Positions 37,201-49,857 of a stretch of 64,000 bases of DNA are shown one piece after another. Within the stretch, counting starts at the first letter, position 1, and every line of letters starts with the position of its first letter. The stretch spans positions 23,039,059-23,103,058 of the forward strand of contig NC_066313.1 in assembly GCF_022539315.1 (NCBI RefSeq), written 5' to 3'. The stretch comes from Serinus canaria (Eukaryota > Chordata > Aves > Passeriformes > Fringillidae). The translations under genes were made by a program, and so were the position numbers. The notes under the pieces are model-generated. The model searched no databases. It was given only the letters and a program-made list of their open reading frames with translations, and was not told where the DNA came from.

Positions 37201-38904
37201 AGCTCATGTAATTTTTATAATAGCATGGATGTCCATGTAGGGATAGGAGACACACAGGAACAGAGAGGTGGTCACCAAACTGCGAACTGAAAGCTTCTGT
37301 AAGTTTTTTGCGAGAGGAGAGTGTCCCCACTGTTCCTTTCACTCAGCTGCTGGTCTTTTATCCAAAATCACCATTTGTCTCAGCCCCCAGACATCAAATT
37401 TTTATGGCCATAAACAACTCCACAGAAAACTCTCCTTTCCCTCCCTGAAGAATTTTAACACACAACAGCTAGTGAGGAAAGAAGATATCTCTGAAGCAAT
37501 GATCCCTTCAGTCAATGAATATCACTGCTGCATCAACTCTGTTTCTTGTCTTTCCTTGCTTTTTATCAAGCCTACTTCTATTAATCCACACACCAAATTT
37601 TAGACAGGGTTTCTACTGATAAAGAGAGGAGGCAACTGCTCCAGGCTTTTTTAAGCATTGCAAGCCTCCTGGCTAGGTCCAAGCCCATCCCAGGACAGAG
37701 ATAGCAAGAAAACTCTCCATTGTAAATGCTAGCCTTCATGCTAAGCTCACTAAATGACCTAGGAATTCACACTGAAATTTCACAACATTTCACTTGAGTC
37801 TGCCCAGCTAAACCTCGATGTCCCATGTTTCACCGGGAAAGGAGCTGCCCATGGCTTCACAGAACTGCTGCAGCCCTGGGGCCAGAGCATGCTAAACAAA
37901 GTAAACAAGCTCTAATTTGTATGAAATATAAAAATTATTAGTAAGGTGATATTGAAATTAAAACTCAGGAATCTATTTTTTATCAGAACTGCTGAACTCT
38001 GGTGCAACCACACAGTTTCTCCAGTTCAGCAGAGCAGTAGCTGATGGCTTTAGGTGAGGTCACTACACATGATGTCCCTATCTCACAGCTTGGATAATGC
38101 TGCCACAAGAGAAAATATAGTTTGGTAATTTAGTCAGGTCTCTGAGAAAAAGCACAGCTTGAGGAGTAAATATTAAAAAAACCAACTTCCTTATAACCTG
38201 CTAGCCAGAGAGCAAGAAAGAGTAAACCATGACCTCACTGGTACAGGTCACATGAAATAATGTTGTTCAGTGACATCACCAACAGCAAAGGCAATACAAA
38301 ATGCACTACCCTGCCTACATAGTTTTCAGCAAGCTTGACAGGGCACAGAGCATTTTTCCTCCCACATCCAGAGGAAAATATCATCTCCTTGTCTCTCTTC
38401 ATTCATCTGGTCTCTTGCCTTTTAATTAGCCAATAAATGTTTTGGAAGGAAGAACCATCATTCTGATTCTGCACTGGTACAGAGCAGAGGGCCTTGGTTG
38501 ATAGCAAGGCCACTTTAATGTTGCTGAGATGAGAGCAGTCATCAGCCAGTCCCAGTTTAGCAGCTTTGCCATTCCGTGGTTTTGCTGGATTGCAGCTCCC
38601 TTGCCTTTGTAGTCAGCTTGTGTGGCTTCCACATGTGTTCTCCACACGTGCTGGGGTTTGAAGAGTGCATCCACTGCAGCATCTTTCCCCATCCAACTGG
38701 CTGCTCTCCTGCACCACTGCACATCTCTTCTCTCTGCTATCTCAGTAGTTGCTTACTTGTGATTAAATCCCTTTTAATAAATGACTCCCATTAAATGGCA
38801 TTTCTCTGTCTCTGTGAGAGACATAAAATTAAAAACTGACTGTCTTTAATCACATAAGGCTTCATCTCCATCTCTCAGGCTCCACTTATCAATAATTAAT
38901 ATAA
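34237..38904. other. unique non-coding DNA
   Basis: Nothing recognised. A 171-codon open frame at 35537-36052 sits in a pyrimidine-rich stretch (35545-35790) and shows no domain or conserved motif, so I treat it as compositional. Confidence 0.4.
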
Positions 38905-38926
38905 GAAAGACTGAAGAAAGACTGAA
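38905..38926. repeat. two-copy 11-bp tandem repeat
   Basis: GAAAGACTGAA occurs twice without a gap (38905-38915 and 38916-38926). Slippage-type duplication. Confidence 0.85.
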
Positions 38927-38968
38927 ATCCATTTCAATTTCAAAGACTCAAACGTTACAATTTTTGCT

Positions 38969-39000
38969 AAAAAAAAAAAAAAAGAAAGAAAAGAAAGAAG
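38969..39000. repeat. A15 run plus (GAAA)n-like tail
   Basis: Fifteen A (38969-38983) followed by GAAAGAAAAGAAAGAAG. No polyadenylation hexamer lies in the 30 bases upstream. Confidence 0.85.
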
Positions 39001-40389
39001 CCACCATCACTCTGAGAAACAGAAACAGCCAGACTCACACAGAGGAAAAGAGAATCTGGCTGCACTGCAGCAGCCTCCAAGAGGAGAGAAGGGGCTTGAA
39101 TGTGACAATCAGCTCTTCCTTGTTGCTTTGTAACTGGAGGTTTTTCCTCTCAAATACTCCCACACAGAGGAAGAACTCCAGTGGTCCCACGAACTACAGA
39201 GATCTGCACTGTAGCTTATGGCCTTATTTCTTTTGTTCCCCAGAGCAATGACAAACAGCACACTGCACTATCCAGCCTGGTATCTTCTTCAAAAGAACTT
39301 CCAGATCTCAGATGCTTCAAGGGAAAGTCACAAGCAGCCCTTTCCTATAAACACAGTGGCAGTACGAGGCAGAACTTACTGATATGAGCAAGGATGTGGG
39401 GCAAGTCACCAGCCTGGTTCTCACTATATTGCTTGATACAGGACTAAAATTTACGTAAACCCCCTTTATTCAAATGGTTCTGCTGCTTACTTAGGCTTTT
39501 CCCCACCACACCATACCCAGCAATTCAGCCAATTCTACTTTTGTTGCATAGATCATACAAGAAAGTCCAACATAATAATATTGAAAAACACCACAATATT
39601 TTTTCAACTGGCTTTCACCCCAGAGCAACTCAGGACCACTGTCCAGTGTGAAGGTCTGTCTGCAGTTATCTTTAGACCAGACCTGGGTGTATCTCTGAGT
39701 ACAACCACACAGTAAGGTCCTCTGCCAGCAGCACACCCTGAGGAAAGCCCCCTGTGACCACGGTGATGCTGTGCCTCAAGGTACACACCCTTCAAGGGCT
39801 GTCTGAGCTCAACTCAGACTGGACTGGAGACACGGCTCTCAGTCAGTTTGGAGCATGAGCAGACACCTTCAAGAAAAATGAGAAGCAGAACTGTCATGCA
39901 GTACCTGACAAGAGCTCAAGTCACATTGTATGGACACAGCACCTTAGCAGACTGGACAGCTTTGCCAGCCACAGACCTGTCAGCTGCTACACAGGTAAAT
40001 ATGCAAGTGAAACAGAACACAAAACACAGGAACTGTCCTTTCAGGGAAATCTTGCACATGAACAAAACAACCCTTTCCTAGCCCAGGTTATTGGTCAGTA
40101 CCCAAATGACACTGAACAGAAAAATGCACAGCATGGCACAAGAAATATACATGAACCTCCAAGCTGGGTGTTATCCTATGTAATTCCCAAATCAGGCAAT
40201 TTCCAGCATACTCATCAGCTGAACACCTAGCCCAACAATTCCCAAGCCTCAGCAGCTACCCAGCGTGCCCAGTCCATGCAGATCTCAGCACAGCCACTTC
40301 CCTGCTGTCCAACCATAATTGCCATGGAACAGGAGAGTTGCACACAACCCAACCCTGCTGCTAGAGGTAGCAACAATTAGGACATTTCC
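39001..40389. other. unique non-coding DNA
   Basis: Nothing firmly recognised. The part from about 39480 to 39845 has a faintly LTR-like texture, but no terminal TG..CA boundaries or known blocks were found. Confidence 0.4.
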
Positions 40390-40990
40390 CTCTGATTAAC
40401 AGCCCAGTGCGGGGGAACACAATAAGCAGCCTGGTATAACACTGTCGCACCATAAGTCATTACTCAGTAATTACTGTGCAGCTACACAGGGACACAATGG
40501 CATAACTCCCCCCTCAGTGTTACAGTGAAGAATTATCATTCAGTAGCCTTTAATTACCACAGAACCACACAGCAACAAATGATGACCTGCCCACTGGTAT
40601 AAAGTGGACCTATCATTCAGGACTCATTCCCTGGTAGTTACTAAGGGAACCTTTTGGTAATCCCACAGTGACTGTGGCACATTGTTGCTGTGGGGATTTT
40701 TATCCCAGCATATAGCCCATTTTCAAGATTTTGGAAGGGGAGCCAATATGGAGGAATCACAAAGAAACATTTGCTGAGCTGCTGTTATCTCCCCAATAAG
40801 CTCCCTGTTCCACACCACTGAATTGTGGCAACATTGTGGTAATGCTTTCACTGACTTAGACGTGAGGGGTATAATTGCACCTTTGTCCTGCAGATCTTGT
40901 GGTACTTGTAATTATATCCCATTACCAAGGAACACAACAATTTCAAACCTATTACCCGCAGGTATCATTTATTTCAGAGTTAAATTTATT
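40390..40990. repeat. old element rich in TAATTAC-like subrepeats
   Basis: At least eight related short motifs occur in about 550 bases, in both orientations: GTAATTACTG (40467), TAATTACCAC (40551), GGTAGTTACT (40633), GGTAATCCCACAGTG (40656), GTGGTAATG (near 40837), GGTATAATTG (near 40868), TTGTAATTAT (near 40907) and ATTACCAAGG (40921). CTTGTAAT at 40906 and ATTACCAAG at 40921 form an inverted pair. The clustering points to an ancient transposon-derived repeat with internal subrepeats, or to repeated protein-binding sites. I cannot name the family. Ends are approximate. Confidence 0.4.
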
Positions 40991-43036
40991 ACTTCAGTGC
41001 CAGCCTCATTCATAGCTCTCCTTTATGTATTCAAGCTTCCCTAGTGAACAAGCACTGCAAACAGAGTGAACTGAAAAATACGGGATATAGGAATAATAGA
41101 TGGCAGCAGAAGATGCAGGGGCCTTTCTAGCCCTTGCTCTATTCTGTGTGCTGCTTTTCACTAAGTCCATGGGGGTTTCCTTAAGAACAAGGAGGCATTA
41201 GTGCAAAAGAAGAGCAACACTACTGCAAAGGCCCAGAGATGCTGCAAAATGCAGCTGCTCCCAGGGCCATTGTCATCTGTGACAGGGCTGGCAGTACTGG
41301 CAATTGTCACAGTCATCCATGATTTCCAGGCTGCTGTGTTTTGCCCCTCCAAAAGCCTCTGTGTCTTGTAACAACATTCTGTCTGAAAAATTTAGAAAAT
41401 CAGAGGTATACTGTAGCACACAGCCAAACTCTGAAGCAAAGGACTGCCAACTGGTCTGAAGCTATATAACCCACCAGAGAGAAAGATAAAGCCTGTTTAC
41501 TTCTGACTATTCAATTCCCAACAAGAGTGGAGTCACAGGAGGAAGGAAGAAATGGATATTTTCCCCAAGCTATATCAAAATTTTAAAAGGAAGCAAGGAG
41601 CCAAGAATATGGATCTTTGCTGAATGCAATGTGCCACTTCACCAGAAGCAGAAAGGAAAACATGTGCAGCCTTCCTGCAAGTTCCCTTTTCCCAACTAGC
41701 AGAGATGTTTATGATGTTTGCCTCCACCACTGAGCTCATCCCAGGTTGTGCTCATTTATGCACACAAACCAGTGTGGCCTCTGGACCACTGCAGCTTCTG
41801 ACAACTTTTAATAAGTTTTTAAAGGAAATTCTGGCAATCAGGTACTGCACCCTTATGACTTCTGACACTCACCTGCTCTGAAGGGCTGAAAGAAGGGCAA
41901 ACATAGTACTTCTTATCTGCCTTGGGAATGCCTAGCTTGCCTTGGGGGGAATGATTTACTAGATTATACTGAAATGCATTGATTTAGTCATGACCCTCCT
42001 GTGCTGCAGGGACTGAAAAGCAAGGAGGACAGGGCAGCAGGAGATAGTCAGGACCATGAAGGTTAGTTCCCTGCTCCAGGAAACTGCAGTGAGAATATAG
42101 GAACTAGAAGCATCCCTGATGACATGCGTTTTAGCTGATGACAGCAGGTTTCCATTTTGGGGTGTGCAAACAGTACCAAATACTGAAAAGGCTAGAAAGA
42201 GTAGATAGAGACATTATAGATGTGTGTCTCACTTCCTGCTTTATCTTTGTGATGAGTAAGTTGTGTCCTCAGGTAACAATAGATGCTCCAGCTCCTGGAG
42301 AGGAGCTTGCTGCTGTTCAAATGCATTGCACTGCTATGGTAAGTCAAGCTCTAGGAGCACCACAAGAAGATAATTCTGGAACACAGAGAGAAGACCTGAA
42401 GTAAGTGGTTATGGAAACCAGATTCTCTCAAGCTCACACGACTGGATGAGGTCTCTCCCTTTACATCTGTTTGTCAAAATGCCCAAGATGCACAGGAGTC
42501 CCTAATGACCCCGGCTTCATTGCCTCACCTTGCATTCACTCCCTGACATGGCTGTCATTCTCTCTCAGTTAATCTAACATAGCCTAAGCACTTCCAGTGA
42601 TGGAAAGGGGCTCAGGACTCAAGCAATGCTCTTTGGCACTCTTTACTTGCAAGAGCTAGTACTGGTAGAATTGGGTTTTAGTCAAAAGAAACAAGGCTTA
42701 CTTCAATATGAAACACTTTTTTGTAAAGGCTTAAAAAAACCCATCAAAACAGCACCAAAAGGCAGAGCAGCACAACCATACATTAAGGTTCAAACCCATG
42801 TAAAGAGGATGTACAGGATGGGGAATAGTATGTTCACTTGAGCTATGTAGCGCTGTGTCACTCCCCTGGGTTCTCTTACCAGACTTCTGCTGGCCTTTCC
42901 AGCAGTACACAGCTCTTCTATAGTTAACATTTGCCACTATTGCCACATGTTCATTAGACAGAAAAGGCAAATTCTTGTGTATGCTCATACTGAAATAAAA
43001 ATTCTGCATGGTGATACAGTGATAACAGCACTGGAT
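40991..43036. other. unique non-coding DNA
   Basis: No gene recognised apart from the small exon-like segment at 42273-42338. AT-rich, with frames up to 88 codons. Confidence 0.4.
42273..42338 (+). other. candidate 66-bp cassette exon
   Basis: The acceptor TTGTGTCCTCAG (ending at 42272) precedes 66 open bases (22 codons) followed by a consensus donor ATG/GTAAGTC at 42338/42339. Length is a multiple of three, so inclusion would keep frame. The reading (containing TIDAPAPGEEL) matches no family I know. The acceptor's pyrimidine tract is interrupted by purines, and chance is a serious alternative. Confidence 0.12.
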
Positions 43037-43670
43037 TGTCCTAGGGTGGCGTTATGATGCTTGTATCCCCATTCATGTGTGCTGTTTATGCTGGATAATA
43101 TGTTCTGTGCGTTCAAGACTGGCTCTGAAGAGTGAAAGTTTTGTTTTGGTTTCTTATCAGCCACTCCCCCATGACTGGTGGGATACAAAGACGGGACAGT
43201 ACATAGTGCGGCTTTTGCTTTTTGCCTGGCTTTTTGCTTTGCTCTTGATTCTGCTTTGCTTCTGCTCATTAGTTAGTTTAGCCAAACAGTCCAAATTTCA
43301 TCCTGGACTGTTTCTCCTTTCCTTCCTTGGACCTACTAGAACCTGCTCCAGACTGGGACTTGGGAACGCTAGAGTTTGCACCTTGTGGCTGCAGGAGCTG
43401 CCCCAGTGCCAGAGGGACTGATAACAGCGACCACCCCCAAGAGAGACTTTCTGAATTTGTCTTCTCTTCAGAGCGGTGAAAGAGTGGTGTCATCTGGAAT
43501 TGTTCATTTTGTGTGATGGGGGGTGCTGTGCTTGTTAAATAAACAGGTTCTTTCCACTTCTCTCCGAGGAATCCTTCCCGAACTGGTTGGAGGGAGGGGC
43601 AGCGTCGGTTTGCTTTCTGGAGGGACCCCCTTTTGGAGGTTTTCTCCCAAATTTGCCCTAAACCAGGACA
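43037..43670 (+). mobile_element. solo LTR of an endogenous retrovirus
   Basis: 634 bases starting TGTCCTAGGG and ending CTAAACCAGGACA, so it has the TG..CA ends and short inverted termini (TGTCCT / AGGACA) of a retroviral LTR. AATAAA at 43538-43543 lies about 130 bases before the end, fitting a U3-R-U5 order on the plus strand. The terminal blocks match an LTR family common in songbird genomes, probably ERVL or ERVK class, as I remember it. No retroviral gene, primer-binding site or partner LTR lies next to it, so it is a solo LTR left by recombination. The flanking five bases (TGGAT / TGAGT) agree at only three positions, so the target duplication has decayed or was scrambled. CpGs cluster in the last 130 bases. 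Confidence 0.8.
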
Positions 43671-46600
43671 TGAGTAAAGATCATTCTCTCACAGAAACAA
43701 ATCAGGGAGCTGGCTATGGCGAAATTCTAGGCAGCAGTAGAAACACTGCCTTTCCCATCACTGCTGAACTTTGGTTACATCAGCAGAAGCTGGGATAGAT
43801 CTGGCACTTCCTGCTAGCACCCTCTGCCTCCTCTTGCCCAGTCAAATTGTTTTTTCCACGGGTTCCCATGCAAGTTCGTATCCCTAAAACTCTGTCCCAC
43901 GATAAAAAAGAACTTCACCTAGGCTGTCAAAACACTTTAAGCTGAGATAATGCTTGAATCTTTCACTGAGTATCAGTTCAGCCCTTGACACTATCTTGTG
44001 CCTAGACCTCCTTCCAGAAAGACTCCCATCTATATTGAAGGACTCACCAATGCTCAGGATCAGGCACTTCCAGTCCCAGAGTCTTGGGACGTGGTTTGAC
44101 ACAGGTCCCTCCTGACTCCCTACCAATTCCTGCAGGCAACTTGTGTCCTATCTACTTTACAGCTCCCAACGCCAGGCTGGAGCAGGTGTAGGGAGGTACG
44201 CACCTACATGGGATGACATAAGAGTGTACAGAAACATGCTTGGTGCCACCCGTAAACCAACACCAGCAGGCAGAATTTAGAAAATGTTCCTAACGTGTGC
44301 CTGAGGGCAGGAAGAAGCAATAGCATTAACAGGTCTCATGCCAGCAGTGGCCCCTACTTCTACAGCCTGCTGTCCAGCTTGCAGGGCAACAGCAGCAACA
44401 TCTGCTGCAGTTAAGAATGTAAATGAGTTTCTCTGCTGATTTCAGTCAGTCATAAGTTGCCAAAATGTTCATCTTCAGAGCTGAAATTTTCTGGGCTTGG
44501 CCAGTATCCAGCAGCAATTATTTTTTGAAAAAAACATGGCAGAAGTGATTTAACCACTACAGAGTGCTTAGAATGGCATTCATCGCTATTATTCAAAAGT
44601 CATGACAGACAGAATTAAGCAGCTTTAAAGTCCACAGTGTTTAGGTCTGAGAGTTTAAAAGCCAGAAGCATCTGCCAGGGGATTTCAAACATGTCCCTTT
44701 CAGCAAGCATTTGTACAACATTTAGTGTGCAAGGGCTCTGAATTAGCACTAAACATCAAGGACCCACTAAGATGTAGTTCAGGGAGGGAGGAAGGGCTAA
44801 TGATTCTGTAACCAACTACTACCTCGTAAAAATAGCATGCAGGGCATTTTGCCAGCTCTTTGCTAAATTAAATTACACAGGCAGGTAGTGTAAGAACTTG
44901 GGAAAACTTTAACAAATGCAAGTACAAGTTCCAGTAATGGCTCTGTAAGACCTTTCCTCTGAAGGCATTATTTCCTGCACAGCCAAGCAGATCCAACAGG
45001 TCACTGAGCCCAAAGAGGGAATACCTGCTCCCCCAGTTCTTTCCTCACCCATGTTCTTTGCTGTGCAACTCTTCCCTTTCGTTGCACCAGCTCAGTGCCC
45101 ACTGGACCCACATTTCCCCAAGGAATTTGGCTCACTAACCGACCTGAAAAACTAGATGATTTTATGTGCCAGGTTTGATAAGACTTGGAGAGGGACCTAC
45201 TGAGTACCAAGATAGAAAGTAAGTGGCAGGAACATGCCCCTGGAAGAGGCACACTCTGTCTTCAGGTGGCAGCAAGCTATTAGAGTGCTTCTCTCATCTG
45301 GAGGATCTCATCTCCAAATATCCTCAAGCTGGAAATTTGTAAAGCACTCAAGCCCCACTGCAAGGAAAATACTGTCTTAAAAAAGAAAAGTACAACCCCC
45401 TTTCTAGCGGCCAACAATAGAAGAACAAGTCTTTTCTTTGATAGGTCTAACAGCATGTAAACACCTCTGCAAAAAAATTTTGACATAATAGCATGAGAGA
45501 AAAAGTTGCACAGGTACATATAATCCTGTGGGATTTTGAGTCTGAGGTGAAGCTTCCAGTCCCCAAGATACCAAACATCTCTGCATTTCATGTTCACTGT
45601 CACAAGTTTGGCTACTTTGTTAGTGTATTCTCTTGGTATTTGGAAGAAGAGGGACAAAAGGAAGTGGTTTTAATTAAGTCACAGGAAAAAAAACAGTTTT
45701 TCATCCTAGAAGACAGAAGAGGTGGGAAACTGATGTGTAATGAATGAAGTTCATGCAAATTTCCCATACATAAGCTCACAAGCTCTACATTCTGAAGCAA
45801 GAAATTTACTAATTGCAGACAAGACATTCGTGAGGTTACAGAAAGTACAGGACAGGCAAGCAATGGCTACTAGTTAACTTTGTTCTTTCAAAGAGCCCTG
45901 ACAATTTTTCTCAGTTAAAAACACAAGACAAAGCTCAACACATCTAATAAAAAATGTACAAAACAGATTTATTTCTTAAACAAAACTTCTTTTTCCTTTG
46001 GTAGTCAATCCCATTCTTCAGTGATCAAAACATATTTGGAAGGATAACGGTCCCCACACATCAGCACCAAGTTAGCCACCTTTCCCAGGTAACTTTGACA
46101 AATAAAGAGAAAAAGGCAAATAAATGTGCTCTGTGTTATTGTGTATAACTCAACAGATAAGAGACTAGACAGCGGAAGGCAGGGTAGTCACGCTCTCTAA
46201 GAGGATATTTCTCTTACACTGTTGCAGTGACTCTCAGATGTGCATCTCCACCAGCTTACAGCCTGCCAGAAACATTATCCTAAAGCTTTAGGCTGGGATT
46301 CCAGCACGGCCCAACTCTGTGGGGAACAGCAGCCCAAGATCAAGCAGCAGATACATCTTGCATTTTACTGAAACACTGCCAAGTGCTACACTCCTTTTCC
46401 TTCTGCGACCACTTTACTGGGAAACAGCAGCATTGTGTAGCACAGCACAGAAGCCATCTGAGGTTTGGCCATCTCGCTTTTTATGACTGCCCTACAACAC
46501 TCTTCAAAAAAACCCAGAAATCTAATTCAGCTATTACAAAAGCTGTACGTTTGGCAAATGGTCTTGAAGGCAGCTAATGATGCATGGAGTTTATTCCATG

Positions 46601-47304
46601 CTATTTGTTCTGTGTACGCCGGTACCACTGATTGCATAGAGCCTTTCCTGACTTCCAGGGCTTTCCCACACAGGACAATTAGCCATGTTTTGCACAATGG
46701 CTTGATGCAGATAATACCAAGAGTGCTCACAGTCATTTACCATCAGTGGTAATGTAAGGAATTCCAGAGTGATTTTAATTTTTAAAAAATTGTTTTTGCA
46801 GAATGATGCACAATCAGAAAATGTCAATGTAACAACTCCCTTCATACTCTTAACCACAGTTGCCTATTCAAAGCTATTTTAATTTAGATTTATTATACCT
46901 TTTTGACATCCCCTGTCCAGATCCTACCACAGCTGGTCCACAGGATGGCTGGGACTTGCTGAGTACATGGCTCTCCAATCTTTCTTTTTTCTTCCATTAT
47001 TCATTGTGTGGCATTACATCTTATTTATCATACACTAAGCCACTCATTGAACAAGGCAGAAATCCTGGAATAAGAACAGCCTGTGAGCATTTAAAGACTG
47101 TATTGTAATTCTGGTATTTCCTGACTTTTGTACATTTCATTTCACTGTTACTTTAATCTATGTCTTTTGTGTTGAATTTCATTGCCTCTTTAAAAAAGAA
47201 AAGTGAATAAACAAAAAATCCCTTCATGAGTAACACATTGACAGACAGCAATAAAGCCCTTGTCTCTTATAAATGGGCAATTTAGCGCTGTGAAAATAAC
47301 TGAA
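43671..47304. other. unique non-coding DNA
   Basis: Nothing recognised. Frames of up to 125 codons (45280-45657, minus) have no family resemblance. Confidence 0.45.
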
Positions 47305-47430
47305 TTTTTTTTTTTTTTTTTTTTTCCTAACAAATCAAAATAAGGTTTTTTCCTAGGGTTGTTTTTTTTTTTGGTTGCTCAAAAAAGCATACAAAAATAA
47401 ATTTTAAAAAGAAAAAAAAAACCCATCAGA
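47305..47430. repeat. T21 run and AT-rich low-complexity stretch
   Basis: T21 at 47305-47325, then further T- and A-runs to about 47422. Read on the minus strand there is no AATAAA at the expected distance, so it does not look like a retrocopy tail. Confidence 0.75.
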
Positions 47431-48639
47431 TGAAGCCCTCAAACTAATTTGTTTGGATTTACTCAGGAGTTGCACTGAAAATACATCACTCTGGTTTGGG
47501 ATTTTTTATTTTCAAAAAAAAAGTTTTCATTCCTTTGATTATTCTGGATAACCCCCAAAGTTTTACTTTGGTATTCTTTCTACTTCCTTGAAGTTTTTTC
47601 TTTCACTTTTCCATGCCCCAGAGATGTCATCACAAGGTCAACTTGAGTACATCATCATATCAATTGACTTAAAGGCATATTTTTGTAAAAAGCTGTTCAG
47701 AGAAAGGGAGGAGGGAGGATTGTGTTTTTCACCTCATGCTTTAAACCAATGGGCAGCCAGACTCTCCTATTGCTTCTGCTCAGGCCTTTGGAGCATTTAT
47801 AAACTAAGTGCACAAGCCTGGCTACCCTCACAAAGACTAAACAACCTAAAGACCATGCCCTGCCATGGATTCACATGGTAACACAGTAGGGTAGGGCTGG
47901 GGTAGAGCAGCAGCAAACCCTCAAGATGCAGCCCTGTGTGGTTGGTGGCTCTTCTGTAGGACTAGGACCTGATCACACAGTTCCTGAGCCAAACAAGATA
48001 TTGCTATTGAGGCTGCCATAAGCCTTTAGCCACAGCTAAGGTCCTGTTGTGCCACCAACTCCTCACATATGAAATCCCTGCCTAAAAAGAGTCTGTGAGC
48101 AATTCTGGGCGGATCAAGGCTGAGATGGATTCAGAGGCACAGATGGTGCTTGTGTGCCCACCTAGACCTAAAGACCAGGTCAATGCCCCTCTACCCAATT
48201 CTTTGAGCAAACTTAAGCATGGAGAGAGATTTGACAGAAGAGGAAAACACATCTTTGACTTCTTGCACGAGAGAAGTAGGTACTGGAGCACCTCTCTTAC
48301 AAGATATGCTGGTTTTGGCTGTGGAAGAGATATTCTTCACAATAGCTGGTATGGATCTCTGTTTTGGATTTGTAAGGGAAGAAATTCAGATTATAGCATT
48401 GGTCTTCCCAAGGAACCATTAATAGCTTGTGTGATGGGACCCTGCTCTCCTGGAGATGGCTGAACACCTGCCTGCCTATGAGAAACAGTGAAAAAATTCC
48501 TTGCTTTGCTTTCCCTATTCAACTGTCTTTATATGTCAACACACAAGTTTTCTAGCTTCTACTCTTCCCATTCTCTCCCCAGTCTTGCTGGTGGAAGGGT
48601 GAGCAAGCAGCTGTGGGGCATTTGGTTGCTGGCTGAGGT
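47431..48639. other. unique non-coding DNA
   Basis: Nothing recognised. A 122-codon frame at 48095-48463 shows no domain. Confidence 0.4.
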
Positions 48640-49045
48640 TAAACCATGACATGAGGAAAGGTTGAGGCTGCTGGTCCTGTTCAGCCTCGAAAAGAGACAA
48701 CTGAGAGAGGATCTCATCAGTCTATAAGTGTCTGAAGTGAGGGTGTCAAAAGGACAAAGCCTGGCTCTGCTCAGTGGTTTCAAGCAAAGGATGAGAGCCA
48801 ACAGGCAGAAACTGATGCACAGGGAGGAACTTACACCTGAATATAAGGAAGAACTTCTCTACTGTGCAAGTGACCAAACATTGGAAGAGGTTGCTCAGAG
48901 GGATTATGGAGTCTGCCACTCTGGAGATATTCCAGAACCTTCCGGGTCCAATCCTGTGCAATGTCCTCTAGAATGACCCTATCCAATATCAGGGATATTG
49001 GACCAAATGACACATTGTGGTACCTTCCAAAATCTGTTCTGTGGT
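48640..49045 (+). mobile_element. CR1 LINE, 3' part (ORF2 end plus 3' UTR)
   Basis: A plus-strand CR1 truncated at its 5' side. GGTCCTGTTCAGCCTCGAAA (near 48678) matches the conserved block that encodes the ORF2 C-terminal region. The frame at 48728-48976 carries the usual late ORF2 pattern (NRQKLMHREEL, YKEELL, QTLEEVAQR, SGDIPEPSG). The 3' UTR follows, and the tail ends near a TCTGTTCTGTGG block. Frameshifts separate the first block from the 82-codon frame. The left boundary is uncertain. Only a remnant of the reverse-transcriptase ORF is kept, so it is inactive. Confidence 0.88.
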
Positions 49046-49813
49046 ACAACATCTACAATGTTTTTTTCAGGTCTGCTAACTATAATGGTGAACAAACAGC
49101 TGCTCAGAGAAGGTGCCGTGCAACTCTGATCAGCTAGCGCCTGGGAATAGCCACAGTTCTACTGTCATTACCACACCAAGATTTTCAAAGATTCATTTGT
49201 TCCCAGCAGTGTAAGTCACAGGAAAATTATAATTTCTGTGCATCTTTTAAAAGTTGGAAACTACATCCATTTGCAAAATAGACAGCAAATTACAAGTTCT
49301 CATAGCTCTAATTGCTACTTTTCAATATGTTTGGTGGGGTGGGCAGGGGGAAATGTTTATCAATTTCCCCCAAAACCCAGTTTGGAAGCAGACAAGGGTA
49401 CCCAATTTCCCTCCTAAAAATTGCCAGCATCTTGAAACAGAAATGTGTAAAAGCAACCAGTTCTCTACTGGGCATGGCACCAGGGAGCCACATCCTGGAG
49501 ACAAGTCCACACCAACAGTGTAACTGCTTTCACACCTACGTTGACATGTGTGATAACTCAGACTTTTCTGCATCTTTTGTCTTCTGTCCCAGAAAGGTTT
49601 ATTAACTGAGGCAGAGAGCTAAAAGAATGCCTAGAATCAGCTCAAGCCTGCAGCCAGCCTAACTACATTCATATGGCATTGATGGTACTAAGCTCTGTCA
49701 AACCTGAGCCGATCTGTGCACTGTCCATGGGGGCTTGCCCTCGAACCCAAGCAACCTGTTTTATCTACAGACTGTGTTGTCTGGGAATGAATTATTCAGC
49801 ACTAATTGATTTC
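49046..49813. other. unique non-coding DNA
   Basis: Nothing recognised. Frames are at most 97 codons. Confidence 0.45.
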
Positions 49814-49857
49814 TTTTTTTTTTTTTTTTACTTTGACAAAGAGAAATATCTTTTATT
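49814..49857 (-). other. AATAAA signal followed by A16 tract (minus strand)
   Basis: On the minus strand AATAAA (plus 49852-49857) precedes by 22 bases a run of 16 A (plus-strand T16, 49814-49829). This is normal cleavage spacing and matches the arrangement at 13.0 kb. The sequence to the right (49858-50520) would be the 3' UTR of any retrocopied mRNA. I cannot identify a parent gene in it, and no target duplication was found. Confidence 0.3.

Noticed and set aside
39480..39845. Possible second LTR
   Set aside because: No TG..CA terminal pair, polyadenylation signal or recognised block could be placed.
43077..43421. 114-codon frame in the LTR as an envelope-like membrane protein
   Set aside because: It lies inside U3/R of an LTR. 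The hydrophobic stretch comes from a T-rich CTTTTTGC-type segment, with no signal peptide or family motif.
47305..47325. T21 as the tail of a minus-strand retrocopy
   Set aside because: No AATAAA or common variant in the expected position on the minus strand.
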